Shown here: positions 37,048-46,400 of the stretch, one piece after another
How positions within the stretch are numbered: position 1 is the first letter of the stretch
Layout: the number at the start of each line of letters is the position of its first letter
DNA from: Clostridium fungisolvens
GTDB lineage: Bacteria; Bacillota; Clostridia; Clostridiales; Clostridiaceae
Length of the DNA: 64,000 nucleotides
Assembly (NCBI RefSeq): GCF_014193895.1
Contig: NZ_BLZR01000001.1
Coordinates: 868,001-932,000 of the forward strand
Direction of reading: 5' to 3'
Notes under the pieces: model-generated
Database searches by the model: none
What the model was told of the DNA's origin: nothing
The model's input: only the letters and a program-made list of their open reading frames with translations
Made by a program: the position numbers and the translations under genes

Positions 37048-39729
37048 GTGAAAAGAATAGATGAAGTTTATAAAAAGCTTATTGAACTTTATAATGGTGA
37101 AGGTATTAGTGCAGGAGAAATAGCAACATCACTAGGGTTAGATAGAGCAAATGTAAGTGCTGATTTAAATAAATTGAGTGAAGCTGGAAAAGTTTCAAAG
37201 ATTAAAGGTAAGCCAGTACTATTTGTACCCCAGGAAATTAAGCTTGAGGAAAACATTCTGGAAAAGTTTGTAAAGAAGAATGCGAGCCTTTTTTCAGCGG
37301 TAGAGCAGGCTAAGGCTGCAATATTATATCCGCCTAAAGGGATGAATATGCTGATCTTAGGGGATACAGGTGTTGGTAAATCAATGTTTGCAACACTTGT
37401 ACATAGATATGCCATTGAGATGGAAGTAATGCCAGAGGAAGCACCTTTCATAACCTTCAACTGTGCTGATTATGCCAATAATCCTCAATTACTACTTGGA
37501 CAACTATTCGGAAGTGTAAGAGGGGCTTATACTGGTGCAGATGCTGATAAGCCTGGGCTAATTGAAAAGGCAAATGGAGGTATTCTTTTTTTAGATGAAG
37601 TTCATAGACTTCCTCCAGAAGGTCAGGAAATTTTCTTTACTTTTATGGATAAAGGAACCTTTAGAAGGTTAGGGGAAACTGATAATGAAAGATCTTCAAA
37701 AGTATTAATAGTTTCTGCAACTACGGAAAATCCAGACTCAACGCTTTTAAAAACCTTTACGAGAAGAATACCAATGATTATAAGAATTCCAAGTCTTAAT
37801 GAAAGAACTTTGGAAGAAAGATTTAATTTAGTAAGCGATTTTATGAGAGAAGAGTCTGCAAGACTTAGAAAGTCAATAAAAGTTTCTGTAAACACAATGA
37901 GATCTCTTTTAAGCTATAGCTGTCCAAACAATGTGGGTCAACTTAGAACAGATATTCAGTTACTATGTGCAAAGGCTTATGCGGATTTTATAGCTCATAG
38001 AAAAGAAGAAATAGTTATAAGTAGCTTAGATATACCGCCTTATATAAGAGAAGGATTATATATGGGAACTGAGCATCGCCAGATATGGAATAAGTTAATC
38101 GGTATAAATAACAGATACTGCATCTTTGATACCAGTGAAGAAAATATGCTCTTTGAGGAATATAATAATAACGAAAGTATTTATGAGATGATAGACATAA
38201 GGTTTCATGAGTTAAAAACCAAAGGTGTGTCTGACGAAGAATTAGATAAAGAAATGGAAAAAGACATAGAAGACTATTTTGATAACTACATTCACGACGT
38301 AAGTAGTAAAGTGGATATGTCTAAGCTGGAAAATATAATTGAACCGAAAGTTATAAGAGTTGTTGAGGAATTAATAAGTTTAAGTGAAGAAAGACTTGGT
38401 AGAAAGTTAAGCAAAAAGGTTTATTATGGAATGGCTGTGCATATATCAAACTCTATAGAGAGAGTAAGAAAAAATAGAAAAATAGTAAATCCGCAGTTAA
38501 ATTCTATTAGAACTCAATATAAAGAAGAGTTTAACTTGGCATTAGACTTTTTAAAAATAATAGATAGGACATTAGATATATCAATGCCTATTGATGAAGC
38601 TGGATTTTTATCACTTTTCTTAATTTATGATTATAGAGTTGTTGAAGAACACAATAAAGATGTAAAAGTCATTGTTATAGCTCATGGGCCTGCAACAGCA
38701 AGTTCGATGGTTGAAACAGCTAACAAACTTTTAGGCGTAAATTATGCAATAGGTATAAATGCACCTATAGAAGAAAAACCTAAAACTATACTTTCTAATA
38801 TAAAAAATTATATTAAAGAAGCAAAATTAGATTCGGATGTATTATTTCTTGTAGACATGGGATCATTTACAACCTTTGGTGCAGAGCTTCAAAAAGAATT
38901 TGGAATAAGGACAAAAACAATACCTCTGGTAAGTACTCTTCACGTTTTAGAAGCAACAAGAAAAGCTATGATGGGATATACTCTTGAAGAAGTATATAAA
39001 GACACCTTAAGTGTTAATGTTTTGATGGAAGCTAATGAAGAAGAACTTATAGAAGAAGATGAGATAGGAGAAAAACTAGCTATTATAACTATTTGTACTA
39101 CAGGAGAAGGTAGTGCAATAACAGTTAAGAATATGCTCCACAGAGAGCTTGATTTTGATAGCAATCTTTTAGCGGTTATACCTATAAATCTTGTTGGGAA
39201 AGGCAGTGTATATAAAAGGATAAAGGAAATAGAAAAAGATCATACTGTTGTATGCCTAGTAAGTTCTTTTAGCCTAGATACTAAAATTCCTCAATTTGGA
39301 CTGGAAGATATGTTTAATCCTGATGCTATAAAATTAATGCAAAGGTACATTGATCTACAGACGGCTTACCTTAAAATGGGAGATACACTGGAGATGCAGC
39401 TTAAAAATATAAGTGGTAAAGCAGCATTGATTGATATAAGAAGGTTTAACAGTATGGTAGAAGAGGCTCTTAATATAAAGCTAGACACTAACTTTCTAAT
39501 TGGTATATCTTTTCATATGGCTAGTATGATAGATAGGCTTAAAGAAGGAAAGTATATTGATGAATTTGAGAATAAAGAGAAGTATATTAGAGAAAGTCCA
39601 GAATTGTATAATGTAGTTAAAGGTACTACGGATTTTTTAAATAAAAAGTACCAAATAGAAATTACCGAAGATGAGATATGTTATATAATGAGATTTTTTG
39701 ATTACAGGAATTATATAAAAAAAGCGTAA
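37048..39729 (+). CDS. LevR-like sigma-54 activator with PTS regulatory domains (PTS unit 2)
   Basis: This 893-residue paralogue of the protein at 23160 has the same order: N-terminal winged helix, AAA+ with GDTGVGKS, GAYTGA and ILFLDEVHR, PRD with MAVHISNSIERV, EIIA-like VIVIAHGPATASSM, EIIB-like IITICTTGEGSA, and PRD with ISFHMASMIDR. The start is GTG after GAGGTGA. It stands before PTS unit 2, whose two sigma-54 promoters it should activate, and is tuned by PTS phosphorylation. The two LevR proteins differ most in the N-terminal DNA-reading part and the linker, as expected if each reads its own sites. Confidence 0.93.
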   Translation: MKRIDEVYKKLIELYNGEGISAGEIATSLGLDRANVSADLNKLSEAGKVSKIKGKPVLFVPQEIKLEENILEKFVKKNASLFSAVEQAKAAILYPPKGMNMLILGDTGVGKSMFATLVHRYAIEMEVMPEEAPFITFNCADYANNPQLLLGQLFGSVRGAYTGADADKPGLIEKANGGILFLDEVHRLPPEGQEIFFTFMDKGTFRRLGETDNERSSKVLIVSATTENPDSTLLKTFTRRIPMIIRIPSLNERTLEERFNLVSDFMREESARLRKSIKVSVNTMRSLLSYSCPNNVGQLRTDIQLLCAKAYADFIAHRKEEIVISSLDIPPYIREGLYMGTEHRQIWNKLIGINNRYCIFDTSEENMLFEEYNNNESIYEMIDIRFHELKTKGVSDEELDKEMEKDIEDYFDNYIHDVSSKVDMSKLENIIEPKVIRVVEELISLSEERLGRKLSKKVYYGMAVHISNSIERVRKNRKIVNPQLNSIRTQYKEEFNLALDFLKIIDRTLDISMPIDEAGFLSLFLIYDYRVVEEHNKDVKVIVIAHGPATASSMVETANKLLGVNYAIGINAPIEEKPKTILSNIKNYIKEAKLDSDVLFLVDMGSFTTFGAELQKEFGIRTKTIPLVSTLHVLEATRKAMMGYTLEEVYKDTLSVNVLMEANEEELIEEDEIGEKLAIITICTTGEGSAITVKNMLHRELDFDSNLLAVIPINLVGKGSVYKRIKEIEKDHTVVCLVSSFSLDTKIPQFGLEDMFNPDAIKLMQRYIDLQTAYLKMGDTLEMQLKNISGKAALIDIRRFNSMVEEALNIKLDTNFLIGISFHMASMIDRLKEGKYIDEFENKEKYIRESPELYNVVKGTTDFLNKKYQIEITEDEICYIMRFFDYRNYIKKA

Positions 39730-39735
39730 GCTTTA

Positions 39736-39777
39736 ATCCTACAATTCATTAAAATATGGGTTGTAGGATTTGTTTTT
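39736..39777 (+). terminator. Terminator after LevR2
   Basis: ATCCTACAA and TTGTAGGAT pair perfectly around a 16-base loop, followed by TTGTTTTTG. Confidence 0.75.
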
Positions 39778-39790
39778 GTTTGATGTGTGT

Positions 39791-39807
39791 TGGCATGAAA
39801 ATTGCTT
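39791..39807 (+). promoter_or_regulatory. Sigma-54 promoter before IIA of PTS unit 2
   Basis: TGGCAT, five bases, TTGCTT, preceded by TGTGTGT. It lies 53 bp before the IIA start. Confidence 0.9.
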
Positions 39808-39860
39808 GTATTATTAGTATAACAAACATAACACTTTAAACGTAGAGAGGATGTCGCATT

Positions 39861-40178
39861 ATGGAAGAAATGATATTTGGAATAATAGTTAATGGCGGAG
39901 ATGCAAGAAGCAGGGCAATGAATGCTATAAGAGAAGCCAAAAAGGGAAATATAGATAAAGCTAAAGAACTAATCGAAGAAGCCAATGTTTTTTTAGGAAA
40001 AGCCCACGATGTTCAAACAGAATTAATTCAAAATGAGGCTGCAGGGAATAAGACTGAGATGTCTCTTCTTATGGTTCACGCTCAGGATCATCTTATGAAT
40101 GCAATGACAGTAAAAGATATGGCAATAGAATTCATTGATATGTACTGTGAGATGCTAGAGCTAAAGAATAATAAATAA
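39861..40178 (+). CDS. PTS IIA component, lactose/cellobiose family (unit 2)
   Basis: This 105-residue phosphocarrier has its acceptor His73 in LLMVHAQDHLMNA and the VNGGDARSRAMNAI block. It is transcribed from the sigma-54 promoter at 39791. Unlike unit 1, the gap to IIB is 161 bp and contains a repeat array and a second sigma-54 promoter, so IIA can be expressed separately from IIB-IIC. Confidence 0.95.
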   Translation: MEEMIFGIIVNGGDARSRAMNAIREAKKGNIDKAKELIEEANVFLGKAHDVQTELIQNEAAGNKTEMSLLMVHAQDHLMNAMTVKDMAIEFIDMYCEMLELKNNK

Positions 40179-40230
40179 AACACAGATATAACACAGATTA
40201 AACACACTTTAACACACATTTAACATTAAG
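40179..40230 (+). repeat. Five helically phased AACACA-type repeats (activator sites)
   Basis: Units AACACAGATAT, AACACAGATTA, AACACACTTT, AACACACATTT and AACATTAAG begin at 40179, 40190, 40201, 40211 and 40222, that is every 10-11 bp or one helix turn. They start directly after the IIA stop and end about 37 bp before the second sigma-54 promoter. This suits side-by-side binding of an activator such as LevR2 on one face of DNA. Confidence 0.65.
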
Positions 40231-40266
40231 TACAAAATAATAGTTTATAAGTAAAGTAATGTGTGT

Positions 40267-40283
40267 TGGCATAGAAGTTGCTT
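40267..40283 (+). promoter_or_regulatory. Second sigma-54 promoter, before IIB of PTS unit 2
   Basis: TGGCAT, five bases, TTGCTT, again preceded by TGTGTGT exactly as at 39791. It lies 57 bp before the IIB start and gives IIB-IIC a promoter of its own. Confidence 0.9.
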
Positions 40284-40339
40284 TATAAATAAGCATGAAT
40301 AATAAATTATAAATTAAACTATTTGAGGAGGAATTATAA

Positions 40340-40642
40340 ATGTTACAAATTACTTTAATATGTGCTGGTGGAATGTCAACAAGTATGTTAGTAGCAAAAA
40401 TGCAAAAGTCAGCAAAGGATAAAGGTATAGAAACAGAAATAAGAGCTACAGCTGAAGGAAAGTTCAAAAAAGAATATAGTGATAAAACAGATGTATTACT
40501 ATTAGGACCACAAGTAGGGTTCATGCTTAATGATTTTAAAAAAGAATATGAACCAAAAGGGATGAAGGTTGATGTAATAGATAGTATAGACTATGGAATG
40601 ATGAATGGTGAGAAGGTTTTAAACAAAGCTTTAAGTTTATAG
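40340..40642 (+). CDS. PTS IIB component, lactose/cellobiose family (unit 2)
   Basis: A 100-residue protein with phosphocysteine loop LICAGGMSTSML (Cys8), VLLLGPQVGFML and IDSIDYGMMNGEKVL. GAGGAGG precedes the ATG. IIC begins 37 bp after the stop. Confidence 0.95.
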   Translation: MLQITLICAGGMSTSMLVAKMQKSAKDKGIETEIRATAEGKFKKEYSDKTDVLLLGPQVGFMLNDFKKEYEPKGMKVDVIDSIDYGMMNGEKVLNKALSL

Positions 40643-40679
40643 AGTTTAAATTAAAAAAGGATATAAGGGGGATAAAAAA

Positions 40680-41957
40680 ATGAGTATAAATGTTCAAGGA
40701 ATACAACAAAAGATTCAGCCTGTAGTAAATAAATTATCCAATAATAGATATTTGAAGGCAATGATGGGAGGAATGATGGCAGGAATGCCGGCAACAATTA
40801 TAGGATCACTAGCAACATTGTTGAAATCCTTGCCAATAGCACCATATCAAAGTTTTATAACATCTCATGGAATAGATAAGTATTTACAATTGCCTGTAAT
40901 TCTTACAACAAACATATTAGCTTTAATATTTGTGGTTTGTATCACTTATACTTTAGCTGAGAGTTTTGATGTAAAAGGAATTGGACCAGCGATAATAGCT
41001 TTAGTTTCTTTTTTAGTACTTACTCCTTTGCAGACAGCTAAAACTGCTTATGGAACGGATGCAACATTGATTCCTATGGATTGGCTTGGATCAACTGGCG
41101 TATTTACAGCACTCATAGTAGCTTTTGTAGTAGGAAGACTGTATGTTGCTATAGTACAAAGAGGATGGACTATTAAGATGCCAGAATCTGTTCCACCGTT
41201 TATTAAGGATTCGTTTGCAAGTTTAGTCCCAGGAACAATTATAACAACAATATTTATAGTTATATCTGCTGTTTTTGCAAATACTCCATTTGGTAGTGTA
41301 CATGCTTTTATTTATGGAATCCTACAATTACCATTACAACATTTGGGCGGAAGTTTTGGTACTCTTGTATTCGTAGCTATATTAAGTCAAGTATTATGGG
41401 CGTTTGGTATACATGGAAGTATGGTGGTACTTTCAGTAATGATGCCTATATGGGGGGCTATGGATGCTGCCCAACTTAGTGCTTATTCTGCAGGAAAACC
41501 ACTGCCAAATATAGTAGGAATGATGTTCTTTACTATATATACTTTTGGAGGAACCGCTTTAGGATTGGCAATAGTTATGCTAAAAGCAAAAAGCGAAAGA
41601 TTTAAAACACTTGGAAGATTATCGATTGTGCCAGCAATATTTGGAATAACTGAACCTATTATATTTGGTACTCCTTTAGTTCTGAATCCAATATTTGTAA
41701 TACCATTTGTATTTGGAAATGTAATTTCGTTAGTTTTAGCATATGTATCAACAATAATAGGAATTATACCACCTCCAAATGGAATAGGGGCACCATCTGG
41801 AACTCCTATAGTTCTACAAGGTCTAATAGCTGGTGGTTGGAGAAATGCTATATTCCAAGTAGTATTAGTTATACTGTGGGTAGTATTATGGTACCCATTC
41901 TTTAAAATAGCTGATAAAAAGGCATTGGAAGAGGAAACAGTGGTAGTTCAACAATAA
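40680..41957 (+). CDS. PTS IIC permease, lactose/cellobiose family (unit 2)
   Basis: This 425-residue membrane permease is a paralogue of the unit 1 IIC, with MMGGMMAGMPATIIGS, WAFGIHGSMVVLSVM, FGITEPIIFGTPLVLN and final WYPFFKIADK. The genes after it encode a beta-glucosidase and a 6-phospho-beta-glucosidase, so the sugar is most likely cellobiose, gentiobiose or an aryl-beta-glucoside. Confidence 0.95.
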   Translation: MSINVQGIQQKIQPVVNKLSNNRYLKAMMGGMMAGMPATIIGSLATLLKSLPIAPYQSFITSHGIDKYLQLPVILTTNILALIFVVCITYTLAESFDVKGIGPAIIALVSFLVLTPLQTAKTAYGTDATLIPMDWLGSTGVFTALIVAFVVGRLYVAIVQRGWTIKMPESVPPFIKDSFASLVPGTIITTIFIVISAVFANTPFGSVHAFIYGILQLPLQHLGGSFGTLVFVAILSQVLWAFGIHGSMVVLSVMMPIWGAMDAAQLSAYSAGKPLPNIVGMMFFTIYTFGGTALGLAIVMLKAKSERFKTLGRLSIVPAIFGITEPIIFGTPLVLNPIFVIPFVFGNVISLVLAYVSTIIGIIPPPNGIGAPSGTPIVLQGLIAGGWRNAIFQVVLVILWVVLWYPFFKIADKKALEEETVVVQQ

Positions 41958-41976
41958 TTGCATAATTTAATCAATA

Positions 41977-42008
41977 GTCTCTCTAAATTTTTTGGAGAGA
42001 CAGTTTTT
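41977..42008 (+). terminator. Hairpin with T-run between IIC and GH3
   Basis: GTCTCTC and GAGAGAC pair with AAA/TTT inside and end in AGTTTTT. It may reduce read-through from the PTS genes into the glycosidases. Confidence 0.65.
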
Positions 42009-42045
42009 ATATATCATAGAGATAATAAAGTTATGGAGGCAGGTT

Positions 42046-44250
42046 ATGGAAAAGGATAGATTAGTAGAACTCTTAAATAAAATGACTATAGAAGAAAAGA
42101 TTTACCAACTAGTTCAATTAGATGCTTCATTATATAGTGAAAAAGCAGCAATTACTGGACCAAAAGCCAAATTAGGAATAAGCGATGAGGTCATAGATAA
42201 TATCGGTTCTGTTTACAATGTGTATGGAGCAGAAAAAGTAAGAAATATACAAGAAGATTACTTAAAGAAAAGCAGACATAAGATACCGCTTTTATTTTGT
42301 GCAGACGTAATTTATGGATATAAAACAATTTTGCCAATTCCATTGGCTTTTGGATGCTCTTGGAATCCTGAGTTAGTAAAAGAAGGTTTTGAAATGGTAG
42401 CAAAAGAAACATCTGCAGCAGGAGTACATGGGGTGTTCTCTCCGATGGTTGATTTAGCACGTGATCCTAGATGGGGAAGAGTAATGGAATCTACAGGAGA
42501 AGACGCTTATCTAAATAGTGCCTACGCAAAGGCGGAGGTAGAAGGTTTTCAAGGAAATTTAGATAATAATCATGTGGCTTCCTGTGTAAAGCACTTTGCT
42601 GCTTATGGAGCACCTGAAGCAGGAAGAGAGTATAACACAGTTGATATGTCCGAAAGAAAGCTTAGACAAGATTATTTGCCTTCATACAAAGCAGCAGTTG
42701 ATGCAGGGTGTAAGATGGTAATGACCTCTTTCAATACAGTAGATGGAATCCCTTCTACGGGAAATAAGTGGTTGATGCGTGATGTTCTAAGAGAAGAGTG
42801 GGGATTTGACGGTGTAACGATATCTGATTATGCTGCTATTAAAGAGCTTATAGATCATGGTGTAGCTGAAGATGAAGATCATGCAGCAAAGCTTGGAATT
42901 GAAGCTGGAGTAGATTTTGACATGAAGACACCTATATATGCAAAACATTTAAAAGGGTTGGTTGAAAGAAATGAAGTTGATATGAAGCTTATAGATGAGG
43001 CCGTACTAAGAATATTAAACTTAAAGAATGATTTAGGTTTATTTGAAGATCCGTATCGTGCAGTTGATGCTGAGATTGAGAAAATGATTATAAATTCTGA
43101 AGAAAATAAAAAGTTATCTAGAAGTTTAGCTGAAGAATCAATAGTATTATTAAAAAATGATAATAAGGTCTTACCTATAGATAAAAATAAAAAGGTAGCG
43201 TTAATAGGGCCTTACATTAATGAGAGAGCATTAACTGGAATGTGGGCAATTGCAACAGATCCTAAGTTAGTAACTACTTTAGAAGAAGCTATGAAAAACA
43301 AAATAGGAGAAAACTTAGCTTGTGCTCATGGAAGTGATATTGTAGATGATTATTCATTCATGGGAGAATTTGCAGCTTATTTTCAAAATTCTGTTGCCAA
43401 GAGAGATATAGAAAAAGATATTGAAGAAGCTGTAAGGGTTGCAGCAAATGCAGATGTAATAGTTGTAGCTTTAGGTGAACATGCTTTCCAAAGTGGAGAA
43501 GCTGCAAGTCGTACAGAACTGACAATAGATAAGATTCAAATAAAGTTGTTAGAAAAATTAAGTGGGTTAAATAAACCTATTATTTGTATATTATTCAATG
43601 GAAGGCCTTTAGTTCTGGATAATGTATTAGATAAAGTAGATGGTTTAATTGAGGCATGGTTCCCTGGATCAGAAGGAGCTTTAGCGGTTGCAGATATACT
43701 TTGTGGAGATGTAAATCCTTCAGGTAAATTAAGTATGAGTTTCCCAATTAATGTTGGACAAATTCCTGTTTACTATAATGAATTTAAAACAGGAAGACCA
43801 ATAGTTGGATCAGGGCATACAGGTAGGTTCGTTTCTAAATATATTGATATAGACAATGAACCGAAATACCCATTTGGATATGGATTATCATATACCGAAT
43901 TTGAGTATGGAGATATAACCTTGGATAGTGATATTCTAACTACTAATGGTGTTATTAGAGCAACCATATCTGTAAAAAACATTGGTAAAGTAAAGGGGAA
44001 AGAAACAGTTCAAATATATGTTCAAGATTTAGTTGGTAGTGTAGTAAGACCAGTTAAAGAATTAAAAGGCTTTAAGAAAGTTGAACTTGAGCCAAACGAA
44101 AGTATAGATGTAGAGTTTGTAATTAATGAAAACGACTTGAAATTCTTCACAAAAAATATGAAGCTCGAAGCTGAAAAAGGTAAGTTCAAATTATTCATTG
44201 GAAAAAACAGTAGAGATGTAAAAGAAGCATCATTTGAATATAAAGTATAA
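42046..44250 (+). CDS. GH3 beta-glucosidase
   Basis: This 734-residue cytosolic enzyme has a GH3 barrel (about 1-340) with KHFAAYGAPEAGREYN and nucleophile Asp261 in VTISDYAAI, an alpha/beta sandwich (about 370-560) with ALGEHAFQSGEAASRT, and a C-terminal fibronectin-like domain (about 650-734) starting after PFGYGLSYTEFEYG. The start at 42046 follows GGAGG; an upstream ATG at 41992 lies in the hairpin region. It resembles BglX-type enzymes. As it has no signal peptide, it should act on unphosphorylated glycosides entering by another route, while GH1 next to it takes the phosphorylated ones. It lacks the C-terminal module seen in the GH3 at 58269. Confidence 0.9.
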   Translation: MEKDRLVELLNKMTIEEKIYQLVQLDASLYSEKAAITGPKAKLGISDEVIDNIGSVYNVYGAEKVRNIQEDYLKKSRHKIPLLFCADVIYGYKTILPIPLAFGCSWNPELVKEGFEMVAKETSAAGVHGVFSPMVDLARDPRWGRVMESTGEDAYLNSAYAKAEVEGFQGNLDNNHVASCVKHFAAYGAPEAGREYNTVDMSERKLRQDYLPSYKAAVDAGCKMVMTSFNTVDGIPSTGNKWLMRDVLREEWGFDGVTISDYAAIKELIDHGVAEDEDHAAKLGIEAGVDFDMKTPIYAKHLKGLVERNEVDMKLIDEAVLRILNLKNDLGLFEDPYRAVDAEIEKMIINSEENKKLSRSLAEESIVLLKNDNKVLPIDKNKKVALIGPYINERALTGMWAIATDPKLVTTLEEAMKNKIGENLACAHGSDIVDDYSFMGEFAAYFQNSVAKRDIEKDIEEAVRVAANADVIVVALGEHAFQSGEAASRTELTIDKIQIKLLEKLSGLNKPIICILFNGRPLVLDNVLDKVDGLIEAWFPGSEGALAVADILCGDVNPSGKLSMSFPINVGQIPVYYNEFKTGRPIVGSGHTGRFVSKYIDIDNEPKYPFGYGLSYTEFEYGDITLDSDILTTNGVIRATISVKNIGKVKGKETVQIYVQDLVGSVVRPVKELKGFKKVELEPNESIDVEFVINENDLKFFTKNMKLEAEKGKFKLFIGKNSRDVKEASFEYKV

Positions 44251-44303
44251 GTGCATATTCTTATTAGGTTAGAATTGTATTTGAAAAACTAGGAGGATAG
44301 AAC

Positions 44304-45722
44304 ATGAATAAAGGATTTCCAAAGGGATTTTTATGGGGAGGAGCATTAGCTGCTCACCAGTGTGAAGGAGCTTATAACGAAGATGGAAAAGGCCTTTGTA
44401 CTGCTGATACATTGATATGTGGAAATGTAATGGAAAGATTGTTTAATATAAGCACAGATATAAAAGATGGAATTTATTATCCAAGCCATGAAGCTATTGA
44501 TTTCTATCATAGATATAAAGAAGATGTTAAGTTATTTGCAGAGATGGGATTTAAGACATTGCGTACAAGCATAGCATGGTCAAGAATATTTCCTAATGGA
44601 GATGATGAAACTCCAAACGAAAAAGGATTACAATTTTATGATGATCTTTTTGATGAGCTATTAAAGTACGATATTAAACCTGTAATAACTCTATCTCATT
44701 ATGAATTGCCTCTAGGTTTATTAAATAAATATGGAGCATGGTCAAATAGAGAGGCTATAAAGTTTTTTGAAACTTATGCTAAGACCGTATTTGAACGTTA
44801 TAAAGATAAAGTTAAGCATTGGTTGACTTTTAATGAAATAAATGTAGTAAAAATGATGCCATATCTAGGAGGAGGAATGTTGCTAAGTCATACAGATCCT
44901 GAGTTTTTACAAAAAGCATATCAAGCAGCACATCATCAGTTTGTAGCCAGCAGTTTAGCAGTAAAGGCGTGTCATGAAATAATACCAGATGCAAAGATTG
45001 GAATGATGATGGCTGGAATGTTGTCATATCCAAAAACTTGCAATCCAAATGATGTATGGAAGAATGTTGAAATGGAACGTAACTCTTTATTCTTCTCAGA
45101 TGTTATGATGAGGGGATATTATCCTTCTCATATCAATAGATATTTTGAAGAGAATAATATAAGTATTGAAATTGAAAACGGGGATTTAGAGCTTATTAAG
45201 ACATATACAACCGATTTTCTAGCTTTTAGTTACTATATGTCAAGCGTAACAAGTGCAGATCCTGAAGATAATAAAATGACAGGTAATTTTGCCATGGGTA
45301 TAAGTAATCCTTATTTAGAGACAAGTGAATGGGGATGGCAGATTGATCCTACTGGTTTAAGAATATATTTAAATCAACTATATGATAGGTATCAAAAACC
45401 ACTATTTATAGTAGAGAATGGTTTAGGAGCTGTAGATACTGTTAATGAAGATGGAACTATAGAGGATGACTATAGAATCGATTACCTAAAGCAACATGTC
45501 TTAGCTATGAAAGAAGCAATTAAAGACGGAGTTGAACTCTTAGGGTATACACCTTGGGGATGTATTGATCTTGTAAGCTGCTCTACAGGTGAAATGAAAA
45601 AGAGATATGGCTTTATATATGTAGACAAAGATAATGAAGGTAATGGTACATTAAAGCGTTCAAAGAAGAAGAGTTTTTATTGGTATAAAGATGTTATAGA
45701 GAGTAATGGAGAGAAACTATAG
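44304..45722 (+). CDS. GH1 6-phospho-beta-glucosidase
   Basis: A 472-residue GH1 enzyme with acid/base Glu178 in TFNEIN and nucleophile Glu371 in IVENGLGAVD. GFLWGGALAAHQCEGAY is the N-terminal signature. SCSTGEMKKRYGFIYVD near 430 holds the Ser, Lys and Tyr that bind the 6-phosphate, marking it as a phospho-glycosidase of the BglA/AscB kind. It is the last gene of PTS unit 2 and cuts the imported phosphorylated disaccharide. AGGAGG lies before the ATG. Confidence 0.94.
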   Translation: MNKGFPKGFLWGGALAAHQCEGAYNEDGKGLCTADTLICGNVMERLFNISTDIKDGIYYPSHEAIDFYHRYKEDVKLFAEMGFKTLRTSIAWSRIFPNGDDETPNEKGLQFYDDLFDELLKYDIKPVITLSHYELPLGLLNKYGAWSNREAIKFFETYAKTVFERYKDKVKHWLTFNEINVVKMMPYLGGGMLLSHTDPEFLQKAYQAAHHQFVASSLAVKACHEIIPDAKIGMMMAGMLSYPKTCNPNDVWKNVEMERNSLFFSDVMMRGYYPSHINRYFEENNISIEIENGDLELIKTYTTDFLAFSYYMSSVTSADPEDNKMTGNFAMGISNPYLETSEWGWQIDPTGLRIYLNQLYDRYQKPLFIVENGLGAVDTVNEDGTIEDDYRIDYLKQHVLAMKEAIKDGVELLGYTPWGCIDLVSCSTGEMKKRYGFIYVDKDNEGNGTLKRSKKKSFYWYKDVIESNGEKL

Positions 45723-45972
45723 AATTTATAAGATGAAAGATTCAATGGATAAAGTAATATCTTATGGAATAGAGATATTTCTAGAGTACTAGAATGGCTG
45801 CCTTTAGAAAGTAGTTATTCAGGTATTATAGTGGGAATGTAGGAATTTAAGATCTTTTTATTGCATTAGTATATTACGAGTCTAAGTTATGATATAAGAA
45901 AGTTATTATACAGTATAACTATTATTAGAAAAATTAAGAAGTTATAAAATCCATAGAAGCTCATTACACAAA

Positions 45973-46022
45973 TAAAGCCGTGCTTAAAGGTAAATAAACT
46001 CCTTTTATGCATGGCTTTTATT
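45973..46022 (+). terminator. Terminator of PTS unit 2
   Basis: AAAGCCGTGC and GCATGGCTTT (one G-T pair) pair around a loop that folds further. It ends in TTATTC. The 250 bp between GH1 and here hold no supported gene. Confidence 0.7.
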
Positions 46023-46056
46023 CTATAAGGATTAATTAATATTTGTTTTAAAACAG

Positions 46057-46170
46057 CTACTTATCATAATAAAACGTTATATCAGACCATCCACCATTAT
46101 AGAAATAATTGTCATCATCTCTGTATTTAAATCTAGCTATCCATCATAAAGGCTCCATTCATAAATTTTA
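46057..46170 (-). pseudogene. Frameshifted gene fragment of unknown family
   Basis: On the minus strand an open stretch with coding-like composition ends at TAG 46057-46059 and reads RFKYRDDDNYFYNGG then WSDITFYYDK. Just upstream the frame continues only after a one-base shift (KIYEWSLYDG), and beyond that stops appear in every frame. It looks like the tail of a lost extracellular-type protein rich in Tyr, Trp and Asp. The rest of 46022-46400 is AT-rich with no other signal. Confidence 0.4.
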
Positions 46171-46400
46171 CTTAAATTTAATATAGTTGTAATTTAAATA
46201 AAATATTATTAATTAAATGTATAGTTGAGATAGAGCATATAGTTGTTTTTTAACAATAAAATTATGTATTGGTATTAAGCTTTTGTTATTTATTTAGATA
46301 AAATTGTAAAATATACTAGAACTTAGTGTTAAAATTATATATTATAGTTATGTAGTAAAAATATTACAAATAATTAAGTATATGGTACAGGAGAGGTTTT

